Below, piece after piece: positions 1 through 6,244 of a stretch of DNA of 6,664 nt. Within the stretch, counting starts at the first letter, position 1; every line of letters starts with the position of its first letter. Below the pieces are notes generated by a model. The model saw only the letters and a list, made by a program, of their open reading frames with translations, was not told the DNA's origin and ran no database searches. The position numbers and the translations under genes are program-made. Source of the DNA: an uncultured Clostridia bacterium (lineage in GTDB: Bacteria; Bacillota; Clostridia; Christensenellales; Aristaeellaceae); contig CAKUFB010000149.1 of assembly GCA_934647145.1 (NCBI GenBank), forward strand, positions 1-6,664, in the 5' to 3' direction.

Positions 1-210
1 TTTGGGGTCCCCGGCGCGCGAAGCAAGCCGGGGAGAATGCTTTCCGAAGGAAAGCGCCGCGCGAAGGCGCGCTCCTTCGGGGTCCCCGGCGCGCGAAGCA
101 AGCCGGGGAGAATGCTTTCCGAAGGAAAGCGCCGCGCGAAGGCGCGCTCCTTTGGGGTCCCCGGCGCGCAAAGCAAGCCGGGGAGGGCGCTTTCCGAAGG
201 AAAGCGCCCC
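1..210. repeat. 75-bp tandem repeat array built of hairpins (2.8 copies)
   Basis: Units start at 1, 76 and 151; the first two are nearly identical (T or C at the third base) and the third is cut short at about 210 with several changes. Each full unit contains three self-complementary segments: CCCCGGC/GCCGGGG (9-15 with 27-33), CTTTCC/GGAAAG around a GAA loop (about 40-54), and CGCGC/GCGCG around GAAG (about 58-72). The array lies directly downstream of the CAP gene, so it would form the 3' end of that transcript. The unit length is 25 codons, so an open frame runs across it, but that frame continues antisense through the CAP gene and is not a gene. The left end is cut by the window, so the copy number is a minimum. 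Function is unknown. Confidence 0.9.
185..209 (-). terminator. Perfect 11-bp hairpin after the CAP gene stop; possible terminator
   Basis: GGGCGCTTTCC (185-195) pairs perfectly with GGAAAGCGCCC (199-209) around a 3-nt loop. It begins one base beyond the stop codon of the minus-strand CAP gene. This copy of the repeat has been altered so that its stem is longer than in the other units. There is no T-tract after it on the minus strand, so it may stall or protect the transcript 3' end rather than act as a standard intrinsic terminator. Confidence 0.4.
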
Positions 211-1473
211 TCAGCGCGTCACCCGCACGGGAACGCTCTCCTCCCGGCCGTTGACGGCGCGGGCGGTCAGCCGGGTGCGGCCGGGGCGCAGGCCTGTCAC
301 CTGACCCCATTCGTCCACGGACGCGATCGACTCATCCTCGACCGACCAGCGAAGCGAGGTATCGTCCGCCCAGGCCGGCACGACGCGCGCTTCAACCCGG
401 CACGACGCACCCACGCAAACCGTCAGCTCGTCCAGGTCAAACTCGACCATTGCCGGATCAATAGGCGTAAGCGAAGCCATCGTCACCGCATACTCGCGCT
501 CGACCTCGTTTCCAGCTGCGTCGATCAGGCCGCGCAGCGTGACCCGCCATACCTGGTTCTGCTCGTACCCGCCCGCCACGGCTTCATATTCCGACAGCGC
601 CGGGCGAAAGGCATAGGCCGGCCCGTCTCCATATCGCCCGCCGGCCACCGTACAGCCGCCTTCGCCCGCGGCAAAATCAAACTCGAACCGCGCGCCCGAG
701 TTCACCTCCTCCAGGGAAATCGTCACGCGGCTGTTCTGCAGGTCGTATCGGTCGGGATTGGGCGAAATCGACCACCAGGTATCCTTCGTCAGGTATTCCG
801 CCGGGAAGTACCCCTCGCCGGGCCAGGCGACGAGGTCATAGTCGGCCTGCACGGAGTCGTCCACCGCGTACATCAGCGCGTAGGTGCGCCCGCTCGCGTC
901 GCAGGCCAGTCCGAAGCCCGTGCGGCCCATCTGCGGACAGAGCAGCCATCGCCTGTGCCCCAGCACGCCCTCGTTGCGCTCTCCCTCGTCCCGCGCGAAG
1001 GAAAGCGCCGCCTCGCGCAGCAGGTCGCTGCCCGTCCAGTTAAACCGCGCCAGGTTGCTCTGCGCGGCGGCGTCCCTGCCCAGCGCATAGAACGCCTCGT
1101 CCATTCCCTCAGGTCTGTCCGGCGCGTGCGAGAGCTCTCCGTTCGCGGCCAGAAGCACCGCGCCGTGCTGACACAGCGAATTCAGCTCGTCCGACATCGT
1201 CACCGCGTCCAGTCCCGCCAGCGTCCGAAGGAAGTTCACCTCGCCCAGCGCCCGCGCAAGCGTTTCCTTCGAAAGCTCGCCCGCCTGAAAATCCCCCTCC
1301 GCGACCGGCTCGGAAAGATAATCATTCTCGCCCACAGCGGGCGTCATCTCCCTGAAAAGGGTGCGAAGCGCCTGGATTGAATCGATTTCGACCCCCGAAG
1401 AAGCAAAAACAATCGGGCGCTGAAGTAAATATATAAGGATGCATGCAAGCATTCTGCACATGATTTGTTTCAT
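211..1473 (-). CDS. Secreted CAP (SCP/PR-1-like) domain protein with C-terminal Ig-like (BIG2) domain
   Basis: This encodes a 420-residue exported protein. Residues 1-24 look like a signal peptide (lysine near the N-terminus, hydrophobic ACILIYLL, likely cleavage near VFA-SS). Residues about 70-240 match the CAP fold as seen in clostridial extracellular proteins: LARALGEVNFLRTLAGL, the histidine motif ELSHAP (H116), and GHRRWLLCPQMGRTGFG (H173). Residues about 341-410 resemble a BIG2 domain, with RWSVEDESIASVDEWGQVTG followed by a glycine turn and a final strand. CAP proteins are secreted and in bacteria are usually of unknown biochemical role; Ig-like domains often mediate surface or cell-wall attachment. 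The start at 1473 is chosen over the upstream in-frame ATG at 1542 because an AAAAAGGAG site sits just upstream of it and the signal peptide starts there. It is divergent from the EF-G-like gene. Family and export are fairly sure; function is not known. Confidence 0.88.
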   Translation of the reverse strand: MKQIMCRMLACILIYLLQRPIVFASSGVEIDSIQALRTLFREMTPAVGENDYLSEPVAEGDFQAGELSKETLARALGEVNFLRTLAGLDAVTMSDELNSLCQHGAVLLAANGELSHAPDRPEGMDEAFYALGRDAAAQSNLARFNWTGSDLLREAALSFARDEGERNEGVLGHRRWLLCPQMGRTGFGLACDASGRTYALMYAVDDSVQADYDLVAWPGEGYFPAEYLTKDTWWSISPNPDRYDLQNSRVTISLEEVNSGARFEFDFAAGEGGCTVAGGRYGDGPAYAFRPALSEYEAVAGGYEQNQVWRVTLRGLIDAAGNEVEREYAVTMASLTPIDPAMVEFDLDELTVCVGASCRVEARVVPAWADDTSLRWSVEDESIASVDEWGQVTGLRPGRTRLTARAVNGREESVPVRVTR

Positions 1474-1478
1474 ACATT

Positions 1479-1487
1479 CTCCTTTTT
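1479..1487 (-). promoter_or_regulatory. Ribosome binding site of the CAP gene
   Basis: On the minus strand AAAAAGGAG ends 5 nt before the ATG at 1473. This fixes the start there and excludes the longer reading from 1542, whose extra 23 residues would precede the signal peptide. Confidence 0.85.
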
Positions 1488-1525
1488 GAATAATATTTAG
1501 TCCTTTTTCACGCTCCGTAATCGAT

Positions 1526-1534
1526 ATTGTACCA
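1526..1534 (-). promoter_or_regulatory. Possible extended -10 promoter of the CAP gene
   Basis: The minus strand reads TGGTACAAT, an extended -10 (TGn followed by TACAAT), about 50 nt upstream of the CAP start. No good -35 is visible at the normal distance. The call rests on the -10 alone. Confidence 0.35.
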
Positions 1535-1564
1535 CCATGCAAGAAACATTTTGTAAAAAAGCAC

Positions 1565-1593
1565 TTTTCTTTTCGCGCAGTTTGTGATAAAAT
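1565..1593 (+). promoter_or_regulatory. Probable extended -10 promoter of the EF-G-like gene
   Basis: TGATAAAAT (1585-1593) is an extended -10 with the hexamer TAAAAT at 1588-1593. The weak -35 TTTTCT (1565-1570) lies 17 bp upstream. Transcription would begin near 1600, giving a leader of about 50 nt. The sequence around it is the most AT-rich in the window, as expected for a promoter. Confidence 0.5.
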
Positions 1594-1611
1594 ATAAGAC
1601 AGAATGCCAGC

Positions 1612-1624
1612 CGCACTCCGTGCG
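1612..1624 (+). other. Small stem-loop in the EF-G-like leader
   Basis: CGCAC (1612-1616) pairs with GTGCG (1620-1624) around TCC, followed by AAGTTTTATT and then the G-rich ribosome binding site. The stem is only 5 bp, so it may be a weak leader structure or chance. Confidence 0.25.
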
Positions 1625-1633
1625 AAGTTTTAT

Positions 1634-1640
1634 TGGGGGG
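1634..1640 (+). promoter_or_regulatory. G-rich ribosome binding site of the EF-G-like gene
   Basis: A run of six G (1635-1640, TTGGGGGGAA) lies 9 nt before the ATG at 1650. It is an unusual, AGGAGG-divergent site but the only purine-rich stretch at the right distance. It supports the start at 1650 rather than the in-frame ATG at 1584, which has no site and would place the promoter elements inside the gene. Confidence 0.65.
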
Positions 1641-1649
1641 AATACGACT

Positions 1650-3731
1650 ATGAAAGACTACACGACTCGTAACATTCGAAACGTCGCCGTCCTTGGACAC
1701 GGCGGTGACGGCAAGACCACCCTGGTGGAATCCCTGCTCTACGTGACCGGCACGATCGATCGTCAGGGTCGCGTGGAGGACGGAACCACGGTTTCCGACT
1801 ACGATCAGGAAGAAACCAGGCGTCAAATTTCCATCAGCGCCGCCGTCGCCCCCCTGGAATTCCAGGATACCAAGGTTAACTTCATCGATGTGCCCGGTTT
1901 CTTTGATTTCGCGGGCGAAATGGTCGGCCCGCTGGCCGTCAGCGAAGGCGCGCTGATCGTGATCAACGCGGTTTCCGGTCTGAGCGTGGGCGCCGAAAAG
2001 GCAATGGCCGCCTGTGAAAAGGCGAATCTGCCCCGCATGATCGTCATCAGCCAGATGGATCGCGAGAACGCCAACTTTGAAAAGGCGCTCAAGACCATCT
2101 CCGACCGATATGGCTCCATGATCGCCCCGATCGAGCTGCCCATCATGGAAAAGGGTCAGTTCGTGGGCGTGGTGTGCGTGCTGGAAAACAAGGCCTACAC
2201 CGGCGAGGGCAAGACCCGCAAAGAAATCCCGATTCCCGCGCACATGGCTGACGAAGTGGCCGCCGCGCACGACGCCATCATGGAAGCGGCCGCCGCGGCG
2301 GACGAAGAGCTGATGGAGAAGTATTTCGAGAACATGGAGCTGTCCGACGAGGACACCCTGCTCGGCCAGCGCAAGGGTACCCGCAACGGCATCGTCGTGC
2401 CGGTGCTGTGCTACTCCGCCATCAACCGCCTGGGCTCCGGCAAGCTGCTCGAGAACATCGTCGATCTGCTGCCCTGGCCGCAGGACGCCGAGTACAGTGG
2501 CGTTAACCCGAAGACCGGCGACGAGGTCGTGCGCGTGTGCGACGAGAAGCAGCCCTTCTCCGCCCGCGTCTTCAAGACCCTGGCCGACCCCTTCGTGGGC
2601 AAGCTGAGCCTGATGAAGGTCACCTCCGGCGTGCTGACCAACGAAACCGTGCTCTACAACGCCAACACTGAGAAGGTCGAGAAGGCGGGCGCGATCTACT
2701 TCCTGCGCGGCAAGAAGCAGACTCAGACCACCCGCGTCGTGGCCGGCGACATCTGCGCCATCGCGAAGCTGCAGACCGTATCCACCGGCAACACCCTCTG
2801 CGACCAGAGCAACCCGATCAAGTTCCCCGAGCTGGTCTTCCCGGCCCCCTGCTTCTCCATGGCCGTGTATGCCAAGAAGGCCGGCGACGAAGACAAGATC
2901 TTCTCCGGCCTGGCCCGCCTGATGGAGGAGGATCCCACCCTGCGCCTGGAAAAGAACGTGGAGACCACCGAGTCTGTGCTCTGCGGCCTGGGTGAGATGC
3001 ACCTTGAGGTGACCGCGAAAAAGCTGGCCGCCAAGTTCGGCGCCGACTGCCTGCTGCAGCTGCCCAAGATCCCCTATCGCGAGTCCATCCGCAAGCCGAT
3101 CGACGTGCAGGGCCGCCACAAGAAACAGTCCGGCGGTCACGGCCAGTTCGGCGACGTCAAGATCAAGTTCCGTCCCAACGACGATCCCACCGATACCGAG
3201 TTCCACTTTGAGGACGCGGTCGTGGGCGGCGCGGTGCCGCGCAACTTCATCCCCGCGGTCGAAAAGGGCCTGCTGGACAACATCAAGCACGGCGTGCTGG
3301 CCGGCTTCCCGGTCGTGGGTCTGACCGCCCAGCTGTACGACGGCTCCTATCACCCGGTCGACTCCTCTGAAATGGCCTTCAAGACGGCCGCCCGTCTGGC
3401 CTTCAAGCAGCTCACCGGCGCCAGCCCCATCCTGCTCGAGCCGATCTACCACGTCGAGGTGCTGGTGCCCGACGAGTACATGGGCGACATCATCGGCGAC
3501 ATGAACAAGCGCCGCGGCCGCATCATGGGCATGGATCAGGTGGACGGACTGCAGTGCGTCACCGCCGAGGTGCCCCAGGGCGAAATGTTCAAGTACGCGA
3601 CCGACCTGCGCTCCATGACTCAGGCCCGCGGCTCCTACACCATGCGCTTCGAGCGCTATGAGGAAGTACCCGCTGCCGACGCCAAGAAGATCATCGAGAA
3701 CACCAAGCGCGAGGACGAGGACGAAGAATAA
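1650..3731 (+). CDS. fusA: Elongation factor G-like translation GTPase (EF-G paralogue)
   Basis: The 693-residue product has the full five-domain EF-G layout and usual EF-G length. The G domain (about 8-280) contains the P-loop GHGGDGKT (16-23), a switch I region RRQISI (57-62), G3 DVPGF (80-84), G4 SQMD (134-137) and G5 SA (256-257). Domain II is about 295-385, domain III about 397-470, domain IV about 472-595 with QSGGHGQFGD and GSYHPVDSSEMAFK, and domain V about 597-675 with GDIIGDMNKRRGRIMG. The tail is acidic (EDEDEE). EF-G moves tRNAs and mRNA on the ribosome. This copy is not in a str operon and has P-loop and switch sequences of the EF-G-2-like bacterial group, so it is probably a paralogue rather than the housekeeping factor; the symbol is given in that sense. 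The usual catalytic histidine after G3 is phenylalanine, and NKMD has become SQMD, so GTP use may differ. Leucine CTG and lysine AAG dominate, which suggests good expression. It stands alone with its own promoter and terminator. Confidence 0.93.
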   Translation: MKDYTTRNIRNVAVLGHGGDGKTTLVESLLYVTGTIDRQGRVEDGTTVSDYDQEETRRQISISAAVAPLEFQDTKVNFIDVPGFFDFAGEMVGPLAVSEGALIVINAVSGLSVGAEKAMAACEKANLPRMIVISQMDRENANFEKALKTISDRYGSMIAPIELPIMEKGQFVGVVCVLENKAYTGEGKTRKEIPIPAHMADEVAAAHDAIMEAAAAADEELMEKYFENMELSDEDTLLGQRKGTRNGIVVPVLCYSAINRLGSGKLLENIVDLLPWPQDAEYSGVNPKTGDEVVRVCDEKQPFSARVFKTLADPFVGKLSLMKVTSGVLTNETVLYNANTEKVEKAGAIYFLRGKKQTQTTRVVAGDICAIAKLQTVSTGNTLCDQSNPIKFPELVFPAPCFSMAVYAKKAGDEDKIFSGLARLMEEDPTLRLEKNVETTESVLCGLGEMHLEVTAKKLAAKFGADCLLQLPKIPYRESIRKPIDVQGRHKKQSGGHGQFGDVKIKFRPNDDPTDTEFHFEDAVVGGAVPRNFIPAVEKGLLDNIKHGVLAGFPVVGLTAQLYDGSYHPVDSSEMAFKTAARLAFKQLTGASPILLEPIYHVEVLVPDEYMGDIIGDMNKRRGRIMGMDQVDGLQCVTAEVPQGEMFKYATDLRSMTQARGSYTMRFERYEEVPAADAKKIIENTKREDEDEE

Positions 3732-3760
3732 GCATCCTGCGCTTTCCCAGTACAAAAGCA

Positions 3761-3795
3761 AGCCCGTGGACTCCCGGCGAGTCCGCGGGCTTTTT
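3761..3795 (+). terminator. Rho-independent terminator of the EF-G-like gene
   Basis: AGCCCGTGGACTC (3761-3773) pairs with GAGTCCGCGGGCT (3779-3791), 13 bp with one T-G wobble, around a 5-nt loop, and is followed by TTTTT (3791-3795). It starts 29 nt after the stop codon at 3731. Confidence 0.92.
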
Positions 3796-3851
3796 CTGGT
3801 TCATCCGGCGTTTGTCTGTCGTGTCATTGAGCGCAATTGCGCAGCAAGACT

Positions 3852-4048
3852 GCATGCGCGCCGCCTTCGCGGCGCGTATGCGGGGGAGAGGGCGCGCTGC
3901 GCCCCCTCCCCCGCACCCCCATCCCCGTCTCCGGGCGGCCGCAGCCGCCCGTAAAACGCGATTTCCTCAGGAAATCGCTTCCCTGCGGCTCCTTCGGAGC
4001 CGTGGGTGGGGTCTGGGGAGGCGCGGCCGTTCAGGCCGCCCTCCCCAG
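3852..4048. repeat. Cluster of six stem-loops in the convergent gap
   Basis: Six hairpins follow one another with almost no spacing: 3852-3881 (13 bp, one G-T pair, CTTC loop), 3880-3914 (16 bp with one mismatch that becomes a G-U pair on the minus strand), 3932-3951 (8 bp perfect), 3958-3978 (9 bp perfect, TCA loop), 3986-4002 (7 bp perfect, TTC loop) and 4013-4048 (15 bp with one bulged C). The two outer GC-rich hairpins each carry a C-rich tail pointing inward: ACCCCCATCCCC at 3916-3927 on the plus strand, and AGACCCCACCC read from the minus strand at 4004-4014. The block therefore looks like an inverted-ended element around three small hairpins. Several open frames cross it but none has a ribosome site or recognisable domain. 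No gene is seen from 3796 to 4217. A perfect palindrome GCGCAATTGCGC lies just before it at 3831-3842. Confidence 0.85.
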
Positions 4049-4111
4049 CGTATCCCGCGCCCCGCCCCGGCCAGACGTACCTGGTTGCGCAGGAAAACCG
4101 CTTCAGCGCAT

Positions 4112-4144
4112 AGAAAAGGCCCGAAGGATCCAAGTCCTCGGGCT
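4112..4144 (-). terminator. Probable intrinsic terminator of oleate hydratase
   Basis: On the minus strand GCCCGAGGA pairs with TCCTTCGGGC (one bulged base) around CTTGGA, spanning 4143-4119, and is followed by CTTTTCTA (T-tract 4117-4114). It lies about 75 nt beyond the oleate hydratase stop at 4218. It is the only hairpin downstream of that gene with a T-tract in the right orientation. Confidence 0.65.
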
Positions 4145-4145
4145 C

Positions 4146-4205
4146 GCCTGTCAAAAACCTTATCTGACAGGCTGAAGAGGCACGCCCGCGCGGGGCATGC
4201 CTCTT
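4146..4205 (-). other. Two stacked stem-loops in the oleate hydratase 3' region
   Basis: AAGAGGCATGCCC pairs with GGGCGTGCCTCTT (minus strand, 4205-4175; 13 bp with one U-G pair that is a mismatch on the plus strand, so it folds best in the oleate hydratase transcript). Immediately after comes GCCTGTCA/TGACAGGC (4172-4146, 8 bp, 11-nt loop). Neither has a T-tract after it. They sit between the stop codon and the probable terminator and may protect the mRNA end. Confidence 0.6.
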
Positions 4206-4217
4206 CTTTCTGTTGCT

Positions 4218-6011
4218 TTACTCGATGAGTCCGCTTTCCTTCAGCAGCAGCTCGACGTCCGTGCCGCGCACCTTCTTGAGCAGGATCTTCATCGCTTCCT
4301 TCTCAATCAGCGACAGCTTTGCGTCCGTCAGCGGCTTCTTGTCCAGCGCGTAGTAGCAGGCGCGCAGCAGCTCGCGCACGTCGTATTTGCTGCCCCAGAC
4401 CTCGGGCACGCCGCGGTCAACGCCCAGCAGCGTGTAGACCGATTCCATGCCGGTGCGCATCGAATACTCGGTGGTGAAGATGGTGTCGCGCGGGGTTTCG
4501 GCGAACTGGCCGATGAAGGCGAAGTTCACCGCGCCGTCCGGCACAACCTTCGGCCGGTCGGACTCCTTGCGGGGCTGGAAGAAGGCGTTGATGTAGGGCA
4601 TGAAGCAGGTGGTGGTGTTGCAGGCGTCCTTTGCCAGGGCGTCAATGCGATCCTCCGGCACGCCGATGTGGTACAGCCACTCGCGGCAGACCTCCTCGCC
4701 GGTGCAGTCGCGCATCGCCTTCTTGACGTAGTTGCCCTCCTTGTTGGTGTTCAGGGAGTACAGCCACACGAGCACCATGTTCTTGTCCTGGGACTTGAAC
4801 TGCGGCTGGCGGTTGATCGTCCAGGAGAGGTACCAGTTGTCGGTGCTGTCCTTGACGGTCACGATGCCGCCGGTGGTCACCTTGCCCGCGCGCGGGTCGC
4901 GCTTGCAGACGTTCATGATGTGCTGGATAACTTCCTCATTCGAGGTGGCCACGGTGGCGCTCATCCAGTTGGTCGCGTCCACGTCGCTGCAGAACGTATC
5001 GGGGTTGCCGTACTCGCCGTGCTCGGCCTGCGCCGCAATGGCCTTCCACATATCCCAGGACTCGCCATAGCCGTTCTTCACGCCGGACAGGTCGGGCGCG
5101 TGGGTCTGGTCGCCGTAGCAGGAGGTGTCGGTGCAGCAGCCGTTGGTGATGAACACCAGGTCGTCCTCGGTCAGGTCGATGGCCTGCTCCCTGCCGTCCT
5201 TCACGTAGACCAGCTGGCGCGCCACCTTCTTATCGCCCTCGGTCTTGATCACGACGTTCTTCACGTCCACGCCGTACTCGACCGTCACGCCGTGGCTCTC
5301 CAGGTACTTCACCAGCGGCAGGATCATGCTCTCGTACTGGTTATACTTAGTAAAGCGCAGGGCGCTGAAGTCGGGCAGGCCGTCGATGTGGTGGACATAG
5401 CGGCACAGATACCGCTTCATCTCCAGCGCGCTCGACCAGCGCTGGAAGGCGAACATGGTCTGCCAGTACAGCCAGAAGTTGGTCTTCCAGAAGGAATCGG
5501 GCAGCACGTCGGAAATCTTCTTATCCTCCAGATCCTTTTCAGGGGTCATGAACAGCCTGGACAGCGCCAGCGCGGAATCGCGATCCATCTCGAACTTTTT
5601 ATCGGTATGCGCATCTTCGCCGCGGTTAACCGTCGCGCGGCACAGGGAGTAGTTGGGGTCGTGCTTGTTGAGCCAGTAGTACTCGTCCAGCACCGACACG
5701 CCCTCCGTCTCGATCGAGGGCACGTCGCGGAACACATCCCACATGACCTCGAAGTGGTTGTCCATCTCGCGGCCGCCGCGCATGAAGAAGTCCTTGGTTA
5801 CGTCCCTGCGGCCGTCACAGCTGCCGCCCGCCAGCTCCAGCTTCTCCAGCAGATGGACGCGCTCGCCCTTCATCTGGCCGTCGCGCACCAGGTAGAACGC
5901 CGCCGTCAGGCCGGCCAGGCCGGTGCCGATGATGTACGCCGACTTCCTGTCAACGCCTTCCGGCTTCTCGGGATGCGCAAAGGATTCATAAGTGCCTGCG
6001 GAATAATACAT
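4218..6011 (-). CDS. ohyA: Oleate hydratase (MCRA family, FAD-dependent fatty acid hydratase)
   Basis: This 597-residue enzyme adds water to the cis-9 double bond of oleate and related fatty acids to give 10-hydroxy fatty acids (EC 4.2.1.53). FAD is bound but no net redox occurs. Visible features: the dinucleotide-binding motif GTGLAG (29-34), AGGSCDG (61-67), the active-site segment RGGREMDNHFE with E82, and Y201 in MKRYLCRYVHHIDGLPD. By alignment these match the catalytic Glu and Tyr known in the Staphylococcus aureus and Elizabethkingia enzymes. Further family blocks are KYNQYES (222-228), TTGGIVTV (379-386), GNYVKKAMRDCTGEE (426-440), RPKVVPDG (486-493) and FAETPRDTIFTTEYSMRTGMES (503-524). 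The lysine-rich C-terminal helix (about 564-597) is in the region that contacts membranes in this family. Length is normal. Start: ATG 6011 is 8 nt from AGGAGG, whereas the in-frame TTG at 6017 is only 2 nt away. In gut and skin bacteria the enzyme is linked to detoxifying unsaturated fatty acids. It is cysteine-rich and monocistronic here. Confidence 0.96.
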   Translation of the reverse strand: MYYSAGTYESFAHPEKPEGVDRKSAYIIGTGLAGLTAAFYLVRDGQMKGERVHLLEKLELAGGSCDGRRDVTKDFFMRGGREMDNHFEVMWDVFRDVPSIETEGVSVLDEYYWLNKHDPNYSLCRATVNRGEDAHTDKKFEMDRDSALALSRLFMTPEKDLEDKKISDVLPDSFWKTNFWLYWQTMFAFQRWSSALEMKRYLCRYVHHIDGLPDFSALRFTKYNQYESMILPLVKYLESHGVTVEYGVDVKNVVIKTEGDKKVARQLVYVKDGREQAIDLTEDDLVFITNGCCTDTSCYGDQTHAPDLSGVKNGYGESWDMWKAIAAQAEHGEYGNPDTFCSDVDATNWMSATVATSNEEVIQHIMNVCKRDPRAGKVTTGGIVTVKDSTDNWYLSWTINRQPQFKSQDKNMVLVWLYSLNTNKEGNYVKKAMRDCTGEEVCREWLYHIGVPEDRIDALAKDACNTTTCFMPYINAFFQPRKESDRPKVVPDGAVNFAFIGQFAETPRDTIFTTEYSMRTGMESVYTLLGVDRGVPEVWGSKYDVRELLRACYYALDKKPLTDAKLSLIEKEAMKILLKKVRGTDVELLLKESGLIE

Positions 6012-6019
6012 AATCAAGA

Positions 6020-6025
6020 CCTCCT
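6020..6025 (-). promoter_or_regulatory. Ribosome binding site of oleate hydratase
   Basis: AGGAGG on the minus strand lies 8 nt before ATG 6011. The distance selects that ATG over the upstream TTG at 6017. Confidence 0.92.
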
Positions 6026-6043
6026 GTGTTTCTTATGGCCCTT

Positions 6044-6071
6044 ATTATACCCGTTTTCAGGCACTCTACAA
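6044..6071 (-). promoter_or_regulatory. Sigma-A-type promoter of oleate hydratase
   Basis: On the minus strand TTGTAG (6071-6066) and a perfect TATAAT (6049-6044) are 16 bp apart. Transcription would start near 6037, giving a leader of about 26 nt with little room for a riboswitch. No recognised operator overlaps it. Confidence 0.8.
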
Positions 6072-6128
6072 CGGACAGAATCGCCCCTGTGCCGAAAAAA
6101 ACGACAGCGGACGGCGAGTGCGCAGAAT

Positions 6129-6154
6129 TGCGACAAATCCGCCCAACTGTCGCA
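6129..6154. repeat. Inverted repeat upstream of the oleate hydratase promoter
   Basis: TGCGACA (6129-6135) and TGTCGCA (6148-6154) form perfect 7-bp arms 12 bp apart, about 58 bp upstream of the -35 box. A second stem, GCAGGC/GCCTGC (6152-6157 with 6161-6166), overlaps its right end. It could be a regulator site or simply the first of the hairpins in this gap. Confidence 0.45.
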
Positions 6155-6178
6155 GGCTGAGCCTGCACCCACTTGCTG

Positions 6179-6244
6179 CCGGTCGGCAGGGCCGACAGCC
6201 GGTTGCTGCCGCCGGTCGGCGGGGCCGACAGCCGGTTGCTGCCG
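6179..6244. repeat. 33-bp tandem repeat, two copies
   Basis: Copies at 6179-6211 and 6212-6244 differ at one base (A or G in the CGGCRGGG segment). Each includes the hairpin GTCGGC/GCCGAC with a 3-nt loop. A third copy occurs at 6404-6436, at the start of the second long direct repeat. The part of 6072-6178 before it holds only the inverted repeats noted separately. Confidence 0.88.

Noticed and set aside
2..304. Repetitive 100-residue peptide across the 75-bp array
   Set aside because: It is explained by a repeat period divisible by three. It overlaps the end of the CAP gene and no ribosome binding site is visible.
37..1380. 447-codon open frame on the plus strand from the repeat array into the CAP gene
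   Set aside because: It starts inside the tandem repeat and continues antisense to the CAP gene; the sequence is Arg/His-rich without any domain.
1594..1649. Riboswitch or attenuator before the EF-G-like gene
   Set aside because: The leader is only about 50 nt with one 5-bp stem; no known riboswitch core fits.
1497..3761. 754-codon open frame on the minus strand
   Set aside because: It is antisense to the EF-G-like gene, has Val/His/Leu/Gly-rich sequence typical of reverse-strand readings, no ribosome site, and spans the EF-G terminator and promoter regions.
3880..4048. Transposable element with its own transposase
   Set aside because: The inverted hairpin ends recall a MITE, but there is no transposase, no clear target-site duplication, and the ends are only loosely alike. 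It is kept as a repeat only.
3801..4228. Three overlapping short frames in the convergent gap
   Set aside because: They translate stem-loop DNA, give Arg/Pro/Gly-rich peptides in every frame, lack ribosome sites and overlap the terminators.
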